Positions 9,294-17,700 are shown, numbered from the stretch's first letter. The stretch: 64,000 nucleotides of DNA from Scandinavium hiltneri (GCF_024764835.1 NZ_JALIGE010000073.1:310001-374000); one strand, 5' to 3'. A program made the numbers and translations. The notes: generated by a model from the sequence alone, not told the origin.

Positions 9294-9836
9294 TTACTGT
9301 TTCTTCTTAGGAGCGAGCACCATGATCATCTGACGGCCTTCGATCCTTGTTGGGAAGGATTCGACTACTGCCAGTTCACTCAGATCGTCACGGACGCGAT
9401 TAAGCACTTCCATACCAATCTGTTGGTGGGCCATCTCACGTCCGCGGAAACGCAGCGTGATTTTGGCCTTATCGCCCTCTTCGAGAAAGCGTACCAGGCT
9501 GCGGAGTTTTACCTGGTAATCGCCATCGTCGGTGCCAGGACGGAATTTAATTTCCTTAACCTGAACAATCTTTTGCTTTTTCTTCTGTTCCTTAGAAGAT
9601 TTGCTTTTTTCATAGAGGAATTTGCCGTAGTCCATGATTCGGCAAACTGGCGGTTCGGCGTTAGGGCTGATCTCTACCAGATCCACTCCTGCTTCTTCAG
9701 CTTTTTCCAGAGCTTCTCTCAGACTCACTATACCAAGCTGTTCGCCTTCCAGACCTGTTAAGCGAACTTCCTGAACTCGAATCTCGCCATTTATACGGTT
9801 CGGACGTGCCGTTTGTACTCGTTTTCCGCCTTTAAT
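9294..9836 (-). CDS. infC: Translation initiation factor IF-3 (AUU start)
   Basis: 180 residues when read from an ATT codon at 9836, giving (M)KGGKRVQTARPNRINGEIRV followed by the rest of IF-3; the first ATG in frame (9728) would delete 36 conserved residues. The rare AUU start is the known device by which IF-3, which rejects non-canonical initiation codons, represses its own synthesis. N-domain (about 1-78), lysine-rich linker (SKSSKEQKKKQK) and C-domain (about 90-180) are all present. The gene starts 3 nt after the thrS stop. Confidence 0.97.
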   Translation of the reverse strand: MKGGKRVQTARPNRINGEIRVQEVRLTGLEGEQLGIVSLREALEKAEEAGVDLVEISPNAEPPVCRIMDYGKFLYEKSKSSKEQKKKQKIVQVKEIKFRPGTDDGDYQVKLRSLVRFLEEGDKAKITLRFRGREMAHQQIGMEVLNRVRDDLSELAVVESFPTRIEGRQMIMVLAPKKKQ

Positions 9837-9839
9837 ACT

Positions 9840-11768
9840 TTATTCCTCCAGTTGTTGAAGACTGCGGCTGCGTATTTCGTTCAGCAGCTTCTCGATCACT
9901 TCGTTTACGTCCACAGTGCCGAGGTCTTTTCCGCGACGGGTGCGCACGGCAACTTTGCCTGCTTCAACCTCTTTGTCGCCACAAACCAGCATATACGGGA
10001 CACGACGCAATGTGTGCTCGCGGATTTTAAAGCCAATCTTCTCATTTCTCAAGTCTGCTTTTACGCGAATGCCCGCATTTTGCAGTTTACGCGTCAATTC
10101 GTTGACGTAATCAGCCTGAGAATCAGTGATATTCATCACCACGACCTGCACAGGTGCAATCCAGGTTGGGAAGAACCCAGCGAACTCTTCGGTAAGAATA
10201 CCGATGAAGCGTTCGATGGAACCCAAAATGGCGCGGTGAATCATCACCGGCACCTGACGCTCGTTACTTTCGCCAACATAAGAGGCGTTAAGACGCTGCG
10301 GCAGGGAGAAGTCCAGCTGTACTGTTCCGCACTGCCATGCACGATCGAGGCAGTCATACAGTGTAAATTCAATTTTCGGGCCGTAGAAGGCACCTTCACC
10401 CAGTTGATACTCAAACGGGATGTTGTTTTCTTCCAGAGCCACGGCCAGATCGGCTTCCGCACGATCCCATGTTTCATCACTACCAATGCGTTTTTCAGGA
10501 CGCGTAGACAGCTTGACGACGATTTTCTCGAAGCCAAAGGTGCTATACATATCGTAGACCATACGAATGCAGGCGTTGACTTCATCACGCACCTGGTCTT
10601 CAGTACAGAAGATATGTGCATCATCCTGGGTAAACCCACGAACACGCATCAGGCCATGCAGCGCGCCCGATGGCTCGTTACGATGGCAGCTACCGAACTC
10701 CGCCATACGCAACGGCAGATCGCGATAGGATTTGAGTCCCTGGTTGAAAATCTGCACGTGACCAGGGCAGTTCATCGGCTTAATGCAGTATTCACGGTTC
10801 TCAGAAGAGGTGGTGAACATCGCATCTTTGTAGTTGTCCCAGTGCCCGGTTTTTTCCCACAGCACACGGTCCATCATGAACGGGCCTTTCACTTCCTGAT
10901 ACTGGTACTCTTTCAGCTTAGAGCGCACGAAAGTTTCCAGTTCACGGAAGATAGTCCAGCCATCGTTATGCCAGAACACCATACCCGGCGCTTCTTCCTG
11001 CATATGATACAGGTCAAGCTGCTTACCGATTTTACGGTGGTCACGCTTTGCCGCTTCTTCAAGACGCAGCAGATAGGCGTTCAGCGCTTTTTTATCGGTC
11101 CATGCGGTACCGTAGATACGCTGCAGCATTTTATTGCTGCTGTCGCCGCGCCAGTAGGCGCCTGCTGTTTTCATCAGTTTGAAGTAATGACAAAAACGCA
11201 TGTTCGGCACGTGCGGACCACGGCACATGTCGACGTATTCTTCGTGATGATACAAGCCAGGCTTGTCATCATGGGCGATGTTTTCATCAAGAATGGAGAC
11301 TTTATAGTTCTCACCGCGGTTCACAAAGGTTTCGCGCGCTTCGCTCCAGCTCACCTTTTTCTTGATGACATCGTAGTTCTTCTCAGCCAGCTCGTGCATC
11401 CGCTTTTCGAGGGCGTCGATGTCTTCCTGGGTCAGCGTGTGGTCGAGGTCAACGTCGTAGTAGAAACCGTTATCAATGACCGGACCGATAGCCATTTTGG
11501 TATGCGGCCACAGCTGTTTGATAGCGTGTCCCAGCAGGTGTGCGCAGGAGTGACGAATGATCTCCAGACCGTCAGCGTCTTTCGCGGTAATCAGCGACAG
11601 AGTGGCGTCTTGTTCAATGAGATCGGAAGCATCTACCAGCTCACCGTTAACACGGCCAGCAATGGTGGCTTTCGCCAGACCTGGACCAATGTCCAGAGCA
11701 ACATCCATGGGGCTTACAGCGTGGTCGAACTGGCGTTGACTGCCATCAGGAAGAGTAATTACAGGCAT
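9840..11768 (-). CDS. thrS: Threonyl-tRNA synthetase
   Basis: 642 residues, full length. N-terminal TGS domain (about 1-62), editing domain with the HSCAHLLGHAIK zinc-like HxxxH motif (His73, His77) that clears Ser-tRNA-Thr, class II catalytic core with motif MNCPGHVQIF (zinc-ligand Cys about 334) and RNEPSGALHG, and a C-terminal anticodon-binding domain. It also represses its own translation by binding a tRNA-Thr-like leader. First gene of thrS-infC-rpmI-rplT; internal infC promoters inside thrS are known in E. coli but were not mapped here. Confidence 0.98.
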   Translation of the reverse strand: MPVITLPDGSQRQFDHAVSPMDVALDIGPGLAKATIAGRVNGELVDASDLIEQDATLSLITAKDADGLEIIRHSCAHLLGHAIKQLWPHTKMAIGPVIDNGFYYDVDLDHTLTQEDIDALEKRMHELAEKNYDVIKKKVSWSEARETFVNRGENYKVSILDENIAHDDKPGLYHHEEYVDMCRGPHVPNMRFCHYFKLMKTAGAYWRGDSSNKMLQRIYGTAWTDKKALNAYLLRLEEAAKRDHRKIGKQLDLYHMQEEAPGMVFWHNDGWTIFRELETFVRSKLKEYQYQEVKGPFMMDRVLWEKTGHWDNYKDAMFTTSSENREYCIKPMNCPGHVQIFNQGLKSYRDLPLRMAEFGSCHRNEPSGALHGLMRVRGFTQDDAHIFCTEDQVRDEVNACIRMVYDMYSTFGFEKIVVKLSTRPEKRIGSDETWDRAEADLAVALEENNIPFEYQLGEGAFYGPKIEFTLYDCLDRAWQCGTVQLDFSLPQRLNASYVGESNERQVPVMIHRAILGSIERFIGILTEEFAGFFPTWIAPVQVVVMNITDSQADYVNELTRKLQNAGIRVKADLRNEKIGFKIREHTLRRVPYMLVCGDKEVEAGKVAVRTRRGKDLGTVDVNEVIEKLLNEIRSRSLQQLEE

Positions 11769-11789
11769 TTCATATCCTTATTCACAGTG

Positions 11790-11810
11790 GTGCCCCACAC
11801 GAAAGAGCAC
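11790..11810 (-). promoter_or_regulatory. thrS operator hairpin mimicking the tRNA-Thr anticodon arm
   Basis: On the minus strand a six-bp stem GTGCTC / GGGCAC encloses the loop TTTCGTGTG, about 20 nt before the thrS start. The loop carries CGT, a threonine anticodon. In E. coli ThrS binds the equivalent hairpin and blocks ribosome access. The match in position and loop makes the same function likely; binding itself is not shown. Confidence 0.8.
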
Positions 11811-12021
11811 ATGCAAAAATAATTTATTTAGTCATACCAGCAGTTTTAAAGGCTTTATTTGCTTCACTCTGCAAACTGGGTACATCAGGGTGTACAAAAC
11901 CAAAATGTACATACCTTCACTTGCCGATAACGAACGGTCATAGTACACGGCATTTGATATTTATTAAAGCCAATGAAGAACATGGGTTTTTAACCCGCCA
12001 GCGCTCACAGCCTGTTTGCAA

Positions 12022-12044
12022 TAAAAAACCGCCCGTAGACGGTT
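12022..12044 (-). terminator. Terminator after the 12064-12489 lipoprotein gene
   Basis: Seven-bp stem AACCGTC / GGCGGTT with a TACG tetraloop, followed on the minus strand by six T. It separates the lipoprotein gene from the thrS promoter region (about 11820-12020), which otherwise holds only the AT-rich thrS leader. Confidence 0.85.
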
Positions 12045-12063
12045 GATTAGCGGTTAACACCGT

Positions 12064-12489
12064 TTATTTAGCGTACCCCTGAAATTGTCCTTCTTTCATC
12101 ACTGCGACCTTGCCTGTTTTATAGGCAATTATCGTGAACAACCCTTGTGAATACGCCGTCGCGTCGGCCGTCACCTCATCCTGAGCCGCTGGCTTTCCGT
12201 CTACGGTCAGAATGCCGGACGCATCGCGTTTGATGGTCATGCCATCAAAGTGCTTAGTGAAGCTGAGAGATTTTTTGGCTGACTGGGCTTTTTGCGAATT
12301 GAGGGCCTCAGCATTTTCCAGCGCCTGCTTTTCCGCAACGCTGTTCATGGTGGCCTGTCGATTCTGTTCTGCAATGTAGCAGGCATCCCGGCTAACGCCT
12401 TTCGCTTCACAATCGGCCATACGTGACGCCTCGCTTGAACAGCCCGCCAACACGGTCACTACTGATGCTATTACCATTAACTTTTTCAT
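12064..12489 (-). CDS. Small lipoprotein of unknown function
   Basis: 141 residues. Signal peptide MKKLMVIASVVTVLAGC with a clear lipobox (LAGC; Cys about residue 17), then a Ser at +2, which by the usual sorting rule points to the outer membrane. Residues about 25-95 are polar, Ala/Glu/Gln-rich and probably helical (AEKQALENAEALNSQKAQSAKK); two cysteines (in DCEAKG and DACYIA) lie 11 residues apart early in the mature part. I do not recognise the family. Own terminator downstream and divergent orientation to the mechanosensitive channel suggest a single-gene unit. It is not part of the K-12 gene order at this place. Confidence 0.75.
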   Translation of the reverse strand: MKKLMVIASVVTVLAGCSSEASRMADCEAKGVSRDACYIAEQNRQATMNSVAEKQALENAEALNSQKAQSAKKSLSFTKHFDGMTIKRDASGILTVDGKPAAQDEVTADATAYSQGLFTIIAYKTGKVAVMKEGQFQGYAK

Positions 12490-12750
12490 GCATTCCTCAT
12501 TAACATATTTTCAATTTTAGATTTCGGCTCTGCTGGCCTGTTAATCCTGGAGCGAATATCGGCTATCTGAAAAACCTGTTAGTTGACTTACGTCATGAAT
12601 AAAGTGTGATCCCGTTAGGAGTATTCTGCAATACGGCATACCCGCATCAATCCCGGCTTTTACTGAAATTTAAATAAAGACTTGAAACATCCTGCTGATT
12701 GCCAGCCCCTGTCTTTTTCCACACTATGCGCGCCTTTGCCCGGAGCGTTT

Positions 12751-13974
12751 ATGCGTCATCTACTGGCCTTCTTGCAGCGATATGGCATCGATCTGAACAA
12801 CCCTTCTTCACTGTTTATTGTGTTCGGTTATATTTTCCTGACCGCACTCGTGGCGCATTTTATTTTACGGCTCATTTTAAGAAAATTTGAAAAACATGCG
12901 GAACAGGGTAACCGTCCGTGGTTGAAAATATTCACGCAAAATAAGTTATTCCGCCGCATTTCGCTGACTTTGCAGGGTATCCTGGTCAGCATGCAGCTCA
13001 GTTTCTATCTCGAAACCGGCAGCCACGTGGGGCTGTTTTTCAACATCTGTGTGCAGTTGTGGATCCTGCTGTTCGCCCTGCTCTCTTTCTTCTCGCTGCT
13101 GGACGTCATCCTCAAGCTGTCGCACCAGTACAAGTTTTCCGTGCAATTACCGCTGCGTGGAATTTTCCAGGGTGTGAAGCTGGTCGCCGCATCAATTGTC
13201 GCTATCCTGATGATTTCCCTGCTGATTGGTAAGTCCCCTGCCATTCTGTTTAGCGGCCTGGGTGCCATGGCGGCAGTGTTGATGTTGGTGTTTAAAGACC
13301 CGCTGCTCGGTCTGGTCGCAGGGATCCAGCTTTCCGCCAATACCATGCTGCATATGGGTGACTGGCTGGAAATGCCAAAATACGGCGCAGACGGCACGGT
13401 AATTGATATCGGCCTGACGACGGTGAAAGTGCAGAACTGGGATAACACCATCACCACCATCCCGACCTATGCACTGGTGTCTGATGCCTTCAAAAACTGG
13501 AGCTATATGTCAGCTTCCGGCGGGCGTCGTATCAAGCGTAGCGTGTTCATTGACAGCACCAGTATTCACTTCATGTCAGCTGATGAGCTGCAACGTCTGG
13601 GTCAGGTCTATCTGCTGAAGCCTTGGCTTAAAGAGCAAAGCCAGAAAGTGGCGAACGGCAATGCCGCGCAGAGCGTGCTCAATGGCGAAAGCATGACTAA
13701 CATCGGTGCTTTCCGTGCCTGGCTGACAGAATACCTGCATCAGCATCCGAAAATCCGCAAAGACATGACGCTGATGGTTCGCCAGCTTCCGCCTGGCGCT
13801 GAAGGCCTGCCGCTGGAAATATATGCCTTTACTAATACCGTTGAATGGCTGAAATATGAGGCAATTCAGGCCGATATATTCGACCATATTTATGCGGTGA
13901 TTGAAGAGTTTGGCCTGCGCATATATCAGCGCCCTTCCGGCAACGATCTTCGTCCGCAGGCGCTCGTCTGCTGA
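12751..13974 (+). CDS. MscS-family mechanosensitive channel, YbdG (MscM) type
   Basis: 407 residues from ATG at 12751, chosen because GGAG lies 8 nt upstream; a TTG 23 codons earlier has no ribosome site. About five hydrophobic segments in the first 190 residues, then the MscS pore-like segment (SKSPAILFSGLGAMAAVLML) and a beta domain typical of the family (DWLEMPKYGADGTVIDIGL, VQNWDNTITTIPTYALVSD). A large C-terminal insert follows, as in YbdG. Such channels open under membrane tension and release osmolytes on osmotic downshock. The residue run at IGLTTVKVQNWDN places it closer to YbdG than to MscS. It is an accessory paralogue at this site compared with K-12. Confidence 0.85.
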   Translation: MRHLLAFLQRYGIDLNNPSSLFIVFGYIFLTALVAHFILRLILRKFEKHAEQGNRPWLKIFTQNKLFRRISLTLQGILVSMQLSFYLETGSHVGLFFNICVQLWILLFALLSFFSLLDVILKLSHQYKFSVQLPLRGIFQGVKLVAASIVAILMISLLIGKSPAILFSGLGAMAAVLMLVFKDPLLGLVAGIQLSANTMLHMGDWLEMPKYGADGTVIDIGLTTVKVQNWDNTITTIPTYALVSDAFKNWSYMSASGGRRIKRSVFIDSTSIHFMSADELQRLGQVYLLKPWLKEQSQKVANGNAAQSVLNGESMTNIGAFRAWLTEYLHQHPKIRKDMTLMVRQLPPGAEGLPLEIYAFTNTVEWLKYEAIQADIFDHIYAVIEEFGLRIYQRPSGNDLRPQALVC

Positions 13975-13980
13975 CACCCA

Positions 13981-14004
13981 CAGGGCGCGTTATGCGCCCT
14001 GCTT
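13981..14004. terminator. Hairpin between convergent channel and pxpA genes
   Basis: AGGGCGC / GCGCCCT with a five-base loop; it overlaps the last codons of pxpA. T-runs are weak, so terminator activity is only probable. Confidence 0.5.
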
Positions 14005-14766
14005 AAATCCCCTGACGACAATCCCTTCTGCATCCAGCCGCTGGCGTATCTGTCGCGCTATCTCCACCGCACTCGGGCTATCGCCGTGTACGCAGATGGA
14101 ATCCGCATGAATAGCGGTGAACTCGCCTTCAATGGACATCACCCCACCGTCGACAATCATTCGCACTACGCGTTCAGCCACCTCATTCGCGTCGTGAATG
14201 ACCGCTTCCGGTTCACGTCGGGAAACCAGCGTACCATCCCGGTGATAAGCGCGATCGGCAAAAGCTTCCGCCACGGTATGCACTCCCGCAGCCTGCGCCC
14301 ACTCAATCAGCGCCGAACCTGCTAATGCCACCAGCGATAATGACGCATCAACTGCCCGCAAACCGGCGATGACCGCCATCGCCTGACGCTTGTCATGCGC
14401 AATGGTGTTATACAGAGCCCCGTGCGGTTTAACGTAACGTACTCGCGTCCCCGCCGCTGTGGCTAACCCCTGCAAAGCGCCGATTTGATAAACCACGTCG
14501 GCGGTCAATTCATCGCTGGCGATATCCATATTCCGGCGACCAAAGCCGACCAAATCAGGATAGGAAACATGCGCGCCAACGTTTACGCCCAGGCGCAGTG
14601 CGGCACGCAGCGTTTCAAAAATACCCGCCGGTGATCCCGCATGAAACCCGCATGCCACGTTAGCACTGCTGACCAGCGTCAAAATTGCGGCGTCATCGCC
14701 CATTGTCCACTGGCCGTAGCTTTCGCCTAAATCGCTATTTAAATCAATGCATGGCGCAACGGGCAT
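13990..14766 (-). CDS. 5-oxoprolinase subunit PxpA (LamB/YcsF family), orphan copy
   Basis: 258 residues with the family hallmarks IDLNSDLGES at the N-terminus, ANVACGFHAG, GAHVSYPD and KPHGALYN. PxpA works with PxpB and PxpC to hydrolyse 5-oxoproline to glutamate with ATP. Neither pxpB nor pxpC is next to this gene, unlike the usual pxpBCA operon, so this is either a second copy or a member with a different sugar-like substrate. An AGGAGATC ribosome site precedes the ATG. It is divergent from the decayed dedA gene. Confidence 0.88.
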   Translation of the reverse strand: MPVAPCIDLNSDLGESYGQWTMGDDAAILTLVSSANVACGFHAGSPAGIFETLRAALRLGVNVGAHVSYPDLVGFGRRNMDIASDELTADVVYQIGALQGLATAAGTRVRYVKPHGALYNTIAHDKRQAMAVIAGLRAVDASLSLVALAGSALIEWAQAAGVHTVAEAFADRAYHRDGTLVSRREPEAVIHDANEVAERVVRMIVDGGVMSIEGEFTAIHADSICVHGDSPSAVEIARQIRQRLDAEGIVVRGFKQGA

Positions 14767-14850
14767 TTCGAGGATCTCCTGGCTGTTAGTCTTTCGTTAA
14801 AATCTCACGGTGTATCACTGTCTCATCCGTTTTACCACGAGGGACACAAA

Positions 14851-15173
14851 ATGGATTTCACGGGATTGATGCAAAGCACCACTGATTTTATCAGCGCCCA
14901 TCCGCAACGGGCACTCGGTATGATTTTTTTATTGGTCTTTGGCGAGTCGCTGGCCTTTATTTCTCTGTTGCTGCCAGCAACGGTGATTTTGCTGGCAACC
15001 GGGCGCTCACCGTCTGGCCGCTGCGGGCCATAGTGCCACTGGTCGCGGGCATTTGCAGAATGCCATCGGGAAAAATTCAGCTCGCCCACATCACCTCAGC
15101 GGCGGTGTGGGCCTTCGGCCTTCTCGCGCCGGGGGCACGAGGTATTACGTGGCTGGCGGGGCTGTTTTCGTAA
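14851..15173 (+). pseudogene. Decayed DedA-family membrane protein gene
   Basis: An intact ribosome site (GAGGGA) and start give MDFTGLMQSTTDFISAHPQR followed by IFLLVFGESLAFISLLLPAT, the N-terminus of a DedA/SNARE-associated membrane protein, but this frame stops at 15033 after 60 residues. In another frame the C-terminal DedA pattern PLVAGICRMPSGKIQLAHI and SAAVWAFGLLAPG continues to a TAA at 15171. About 90-100 central residues, including the conserved Arg/Glu region, are missing, so an internal deletion with a frame change destroyed the gene. DedA proteins are flippases of undecaprenyl phosphate or phospholipids. Confidence 0.8.
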
Positions 15174-15185
15174 TGCGGAAACAAT

Positions 15186-15207
15186 CAGGCCGGATTGCTC
15201 CGGCCTG
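15186..15207 (-). terminator. Terminator after ydiY
   Basis: Nine-bp stem CAGGCCGGA / TCCGGCCTG with a four-base loop, followed on the minus strand by ATTGTTT; directly after the ydiY stop. Confidence 0.8.
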
Positions 15208-15212
15208 ACAAA

Positions 15213-15971
15213 TTACATCTTATAACCCAACGTCACCGTGGTGCGGCGGTCCGTATGATCCGGTGCCGATGATGGCGGCTCGGAGTTCCAGGTGATGTTG
15301 TAGGCCACTTTCAGACCGAAATTGTCGTTAATGGCAACGTCCAGCGCCGTCTCGGAGTTGACGGTAGTGTCATCTGCACCAAACACCGATAGACCTTGAG
15401 TAAATTTGGTGGTGTCGGTCATCTGCCAGGCATAGGTGCCGGAAGCATAACCCAGCGGCTGAGTTTTGGTTTCATCGTCGGTGTATTCGTCGTAACGCAC
15501 ACCAGGACCGAATTCAAAACGCAGGCTGTGGACCGGCCCGTTGAGGATCTGACGACCGTAACCGGCCGTGAACACATCGCGCTGACGATAGCCGTTATAA
15601 CGGTCGGTCAACCAGCTTGCCTGGCCGAATAGATAGTCAGCGTCGGTAATGTTGTAACGCGAACGGCCGCCGACTGAATAGGTTTCAGACGAGCGTTCAT
15701 CGTTAGAAGAGGTGTTGCTGGCGTTACCCCACAGCGACCATGCTGTCGTATCGCCGTACCAGGTCAGTGTGGAGTCAGCAGTCAGAGAAGAACTTTTAGT
15801 ATTGCCAGACTGTGCCAGGTAACCGCCGTTGATTTTACCTTCAAACGGTTTCTTCGCTGTGGAAGGGTCGTCCATGACAGTAAAAACGGTATTATCGGCC
15901 ACGGCGTGCAGTGACGCAAAAAGGCCCCCCGCCAGAACAACTACTGCGGGTACTGTCTTGAAAAGCTTCAT
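15213..15971 (-). CDS. ydiY: YdiY, DUF481 outer-membrane-type protein
   Basis: 252 residues: signal peptide (about 1-25, ending HAVADN), then a DUF481 beta-barrel-like domain with repeats of NGGYLAQSGNTKSSSL-type strands, WSLWGNASNTSSNDERSSE, and a final aromatic-ending strand (VTLGYKM) usual for outer membrane proteins. E. coli YdiY is annotated as acid-inducible, with no defined function. The gene has its own promoter and a terminator-like hairpin in its leader (see 15992-16093). Confidence 0.9.
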   Translation of the reverse strand: MKLFKTVPAVVVLAGGLFASLHAVADNTVFTVMDDPSTAKKPFEGKINGGYLAQSGNTKSSSLTADSTLTWYGDTTAWSLWGNASNTSSNDERSSETYSVGGRSRYNITDADYLFGQASWLTDRYNGYRQRDVFTAGYGRQILNGPVHSLRFEFGPGVRYDEYTDDETKTQPLGYASGTYAWQMTDTTKFTQGLSVFGADDTTVNSETALDVAINDNFGLKVAYNITWNSEPPSSAPDHTDRRTTVTLGYKM

Positions 15972-15991
15972 TTATTATGAGTCCGTACAAC

Positions 15992-16016
15992 AAAAAAAGA
16001 GACCATTACGGTCCCG
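15992..16016 (-). terminator. Terminator-like hairpin in the ydiY leader
   Basis: On the minus strand GGGACC, loop GTAAT, GGTCTC, then seven T, ending 20 nt before the ydiY ATG. Its position after a promoter and before the gene is that of an attenuator or of an sRNA terminator. Confidence 0.75.
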
Positions 16017-16058
16017 GAAACTTTCACGAGGATCAACAACAGGCGGTCCTAAGAAAGG
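15992..16058 (-). ncRNA. Candidate ~67-nt leader RNA or sRNA upstream of ydiY
   Basis: Bounded by the promoter at 16065-16093 and the hairpin with T-run at 15992-16016. No start codon with a plausible short peptide stands out in the interval. The inferred RNA would begin near ACCTTTCTTAGGACCGCC. I do not recognise it as a known sRNA. Existence is an inference from promoter plus terminator only. Confidence 0.45.
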
Positions 16059-16064
16059 TAACAA

Positions 16065-16093
16065 ATTATAAAAAGGCGTGAATAACATAGCAA
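16065..16093 (-). promoter_or_regulatory. Sigma-70 promoter for ydiY or its leader RNA
   Basis: TTGCTA, 17-nt spacer, TATAAT on the minus strand: perfect -10 and optimal spacing. Predicted start near 16058, about 87 nt before ydiY. Confidence 0.75.
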
Positions 16094-16287
16094 TGAATTC
16101 TTGTTTCATTTTTTGAATAAGAAGGATCTCAAACAGTGTTTTATTTCATATATAAACGCAGCCATAAGGGATTGTAAATTTGCGAAAAATCATATCCTTG
16201 TCACTTTCTTAACCCTCCTTAAGGTGCCAGGCTTACCGCTGACCATAAAATCGGCGACTCGTCTGGGTCATAAATGGAGGTAATCGA

Positions 16288-17220
16288 ATGGTTAATATCT
16301 ATACGCTTACGCTGGCGCCCTCTCTCGACAGCGCGACGCTGACTCCGCAAATCTATCCTGAAGGCAAATTACGCTGTAGCGCCCCGGTGTTTGAACCCGG
16401 CGGCGGAGGGATAAACGTTGCCCGCGCCATTACGTTTCTGGGCGGAAAATCCACGGCGATTTTCCCGGCCGGTGGCGCCACTGGCGAGCATCTGATCTCC
16501 CTGCTAGCTAATGAGCAAGTGCCCGTGCAAACGGTCCCCGCTCATGACTGGACGCGTCAAAACCTGCACGTGCATGTCGAAACCAGCGGTGAACAGTATC
16601 GCTTTGTGATGCCGGGTGCTGCGTTAAATGAAGACGAATTCCGCCAGCTTGAACTGAAAGTCCTGCAAATAGAAGTCGGCGCTATTCTGGTGATCAGCGG
16701 CAGTCTGCCACCGGGCGTGGGCGTGGCGAAGCTGGTAGAGCTTATCAAATCGGCCCAGCAGCACGGTATACGCTGTGTGGTGGACAGCTCCGGCGACGCA
16801 CTTTCCACCGCGCTGGACGTCGGTGGCATTGAACTGGTGAAACCGAATCAGAAAGAACTGAGCGTACTGGTGCAGCGGGAATTAACCCAGCCGGATGACG
16901 TGCGTAAAGCTGCCGAAGAGATTGTCCGCAGCGGAAAAGCGCGACGCGTAGTGGTCTCATTGGGGCCACAGGGTGCCCTGGGTGTCGACGCCACTGGCAG
17001 CGTGCAGGTCGTACCGCCGCCGGTTAAGAGCCAGAGCACGGTCGGGGCCGGTGACAGCATGGTCGGCGCAATGACCCTGAAACTTGCGGAGAGCGCGTCG
17101 CTCGACGAAATGGTCCGTTACGGCGTGGCCGCCGGGAGTGCCGCGACCATCAACCAGGGCACGCGTTTGTGCTCACTGGAAAACACGCGGACGATTTACG
17201 ATTACTTGTGCCGAAGCTGA
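16288..17220 (+). CDS. pfkB: 6-phosphofructokinase II
   Basis: 310 residues of the PfkB/ribokinase family, with the N-terminal GGGGINVARAITFLGG sugar-binding motif and the C-terminal VGAGDSMVGAM motif containing the catalytic Asp. It phosphorylates fructose-6-phosphate with ATP in glycolysis as the minor isozyme to PfkA. GGAGG lies 8 nt before the ATG. The 15972-16287 gap holds the divergent ydiY and pfkB promoters. Confidence 0.96.
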   Translation: MVNIYTLTLAPSLDSATLTPQIYPEGKLRCSAPVFEPGGGGINVARAITFLGGKSTAIFPAGGATGEHLISLLANEQVPVQTVPAHDWTRQNLHVHVETSGEQYRFVMPGAALNEDEFRQLELKVLQIEVGAILVISGSLPPGVGVAKLVELIKSAQQHGIRCVVDSSGDALSTALDVGGIELVKPNQKELSVLVQRELTQPDDVRKAAEEIVRSGKARRVVVSLGPQGALGVDATGSVQVVPPPVKSQSTVGAGDSMVGAMTLKLAESASLDEMVRYGVAAGSAATINQGTRLCSLENTRTIYDYLCRS

Positions 17221-17310
17221 CCGTCACTCCCGAGGTAACCGCGGCGGGAGTCGAAAAATCACGGTAATCGGCTATGCTATAAAACTCCATGCTTAACAAC
17301 GAGGTTTCCG

Positions 17311-17613
17311 ATGAGCGGCGAAATCACGCGTTACGTGGTAACCGTCAGTTTCCATGAACAGACGCTGACCGAAATCAATGAGCTCAATAACCATCTGACC
17401 CGCGCCGGATTTACGCTGACGCTGAGCGACGACGACGGTAAAGTACACGATCTGGGCACCAATACGTTTGGCCTCGTCAGTCCGCAAAATGAAGATGATA
17501 TCAAAGCCCTGACCACCGGCCTGGCGGAAACCGCAATTGGCCACCAGCCTGACGTCAGCGTTGTGACCTTTGAACACTGGCTGCAGGACAACACGACCAA
17601 TACGGCAAGTTAA
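17311..17613 (+). CDS. ydiZ: YdiZ, GhoS-like small protein
   Basis: 100 residues, TRYVVTVSFHEQTLTEINEL at the N-terminus and GTNTFGLVSPQNEDDIKAL in the middle; position after pfkB and before yniA equals E. coli ydiZ. As I recall, YdiZ belongs to the same small family as GhoS, the endoribonuclease antitoxin of the type V GhoT-GhoS pair. No GhoT-like membrane toxin is encoded beside it, so a toxin-antitoxin role at this locus is not supported. Confidence 0.8.
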   Translation: MSGEITRYVVTVSFHEQTLTEINELNNHLTRAGFTLTLSDDDGKVHDLGTNTFGLVSPQNEDDIKALTTGLAETAIGHQPDVSVVTFEHWLQDNTTNTAS

Positions 17614-17700
17614 AACGCACAGTTGTGCGTCAGTTCGAGTTTTTCCACCGCATTTATGCGCTAACCTTATGATCTGGCAGAAAACATGGGGAGAGAGAGC

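Noticed and set aside
9728..9836. infC starting at the first in-frame ATG (9728)
   Set aside because: This would remove the conserved IF-3 N-terminus; the ATT at 9836 is the known type of start.
9813..11822. 669-codon open frame antisense to thrS
   Set aside because: It mirrors thrS codon by codon, is rich in His, Phe and Arg as antisense frames are, and has no ribosome site. thrS on the other strand is full length.
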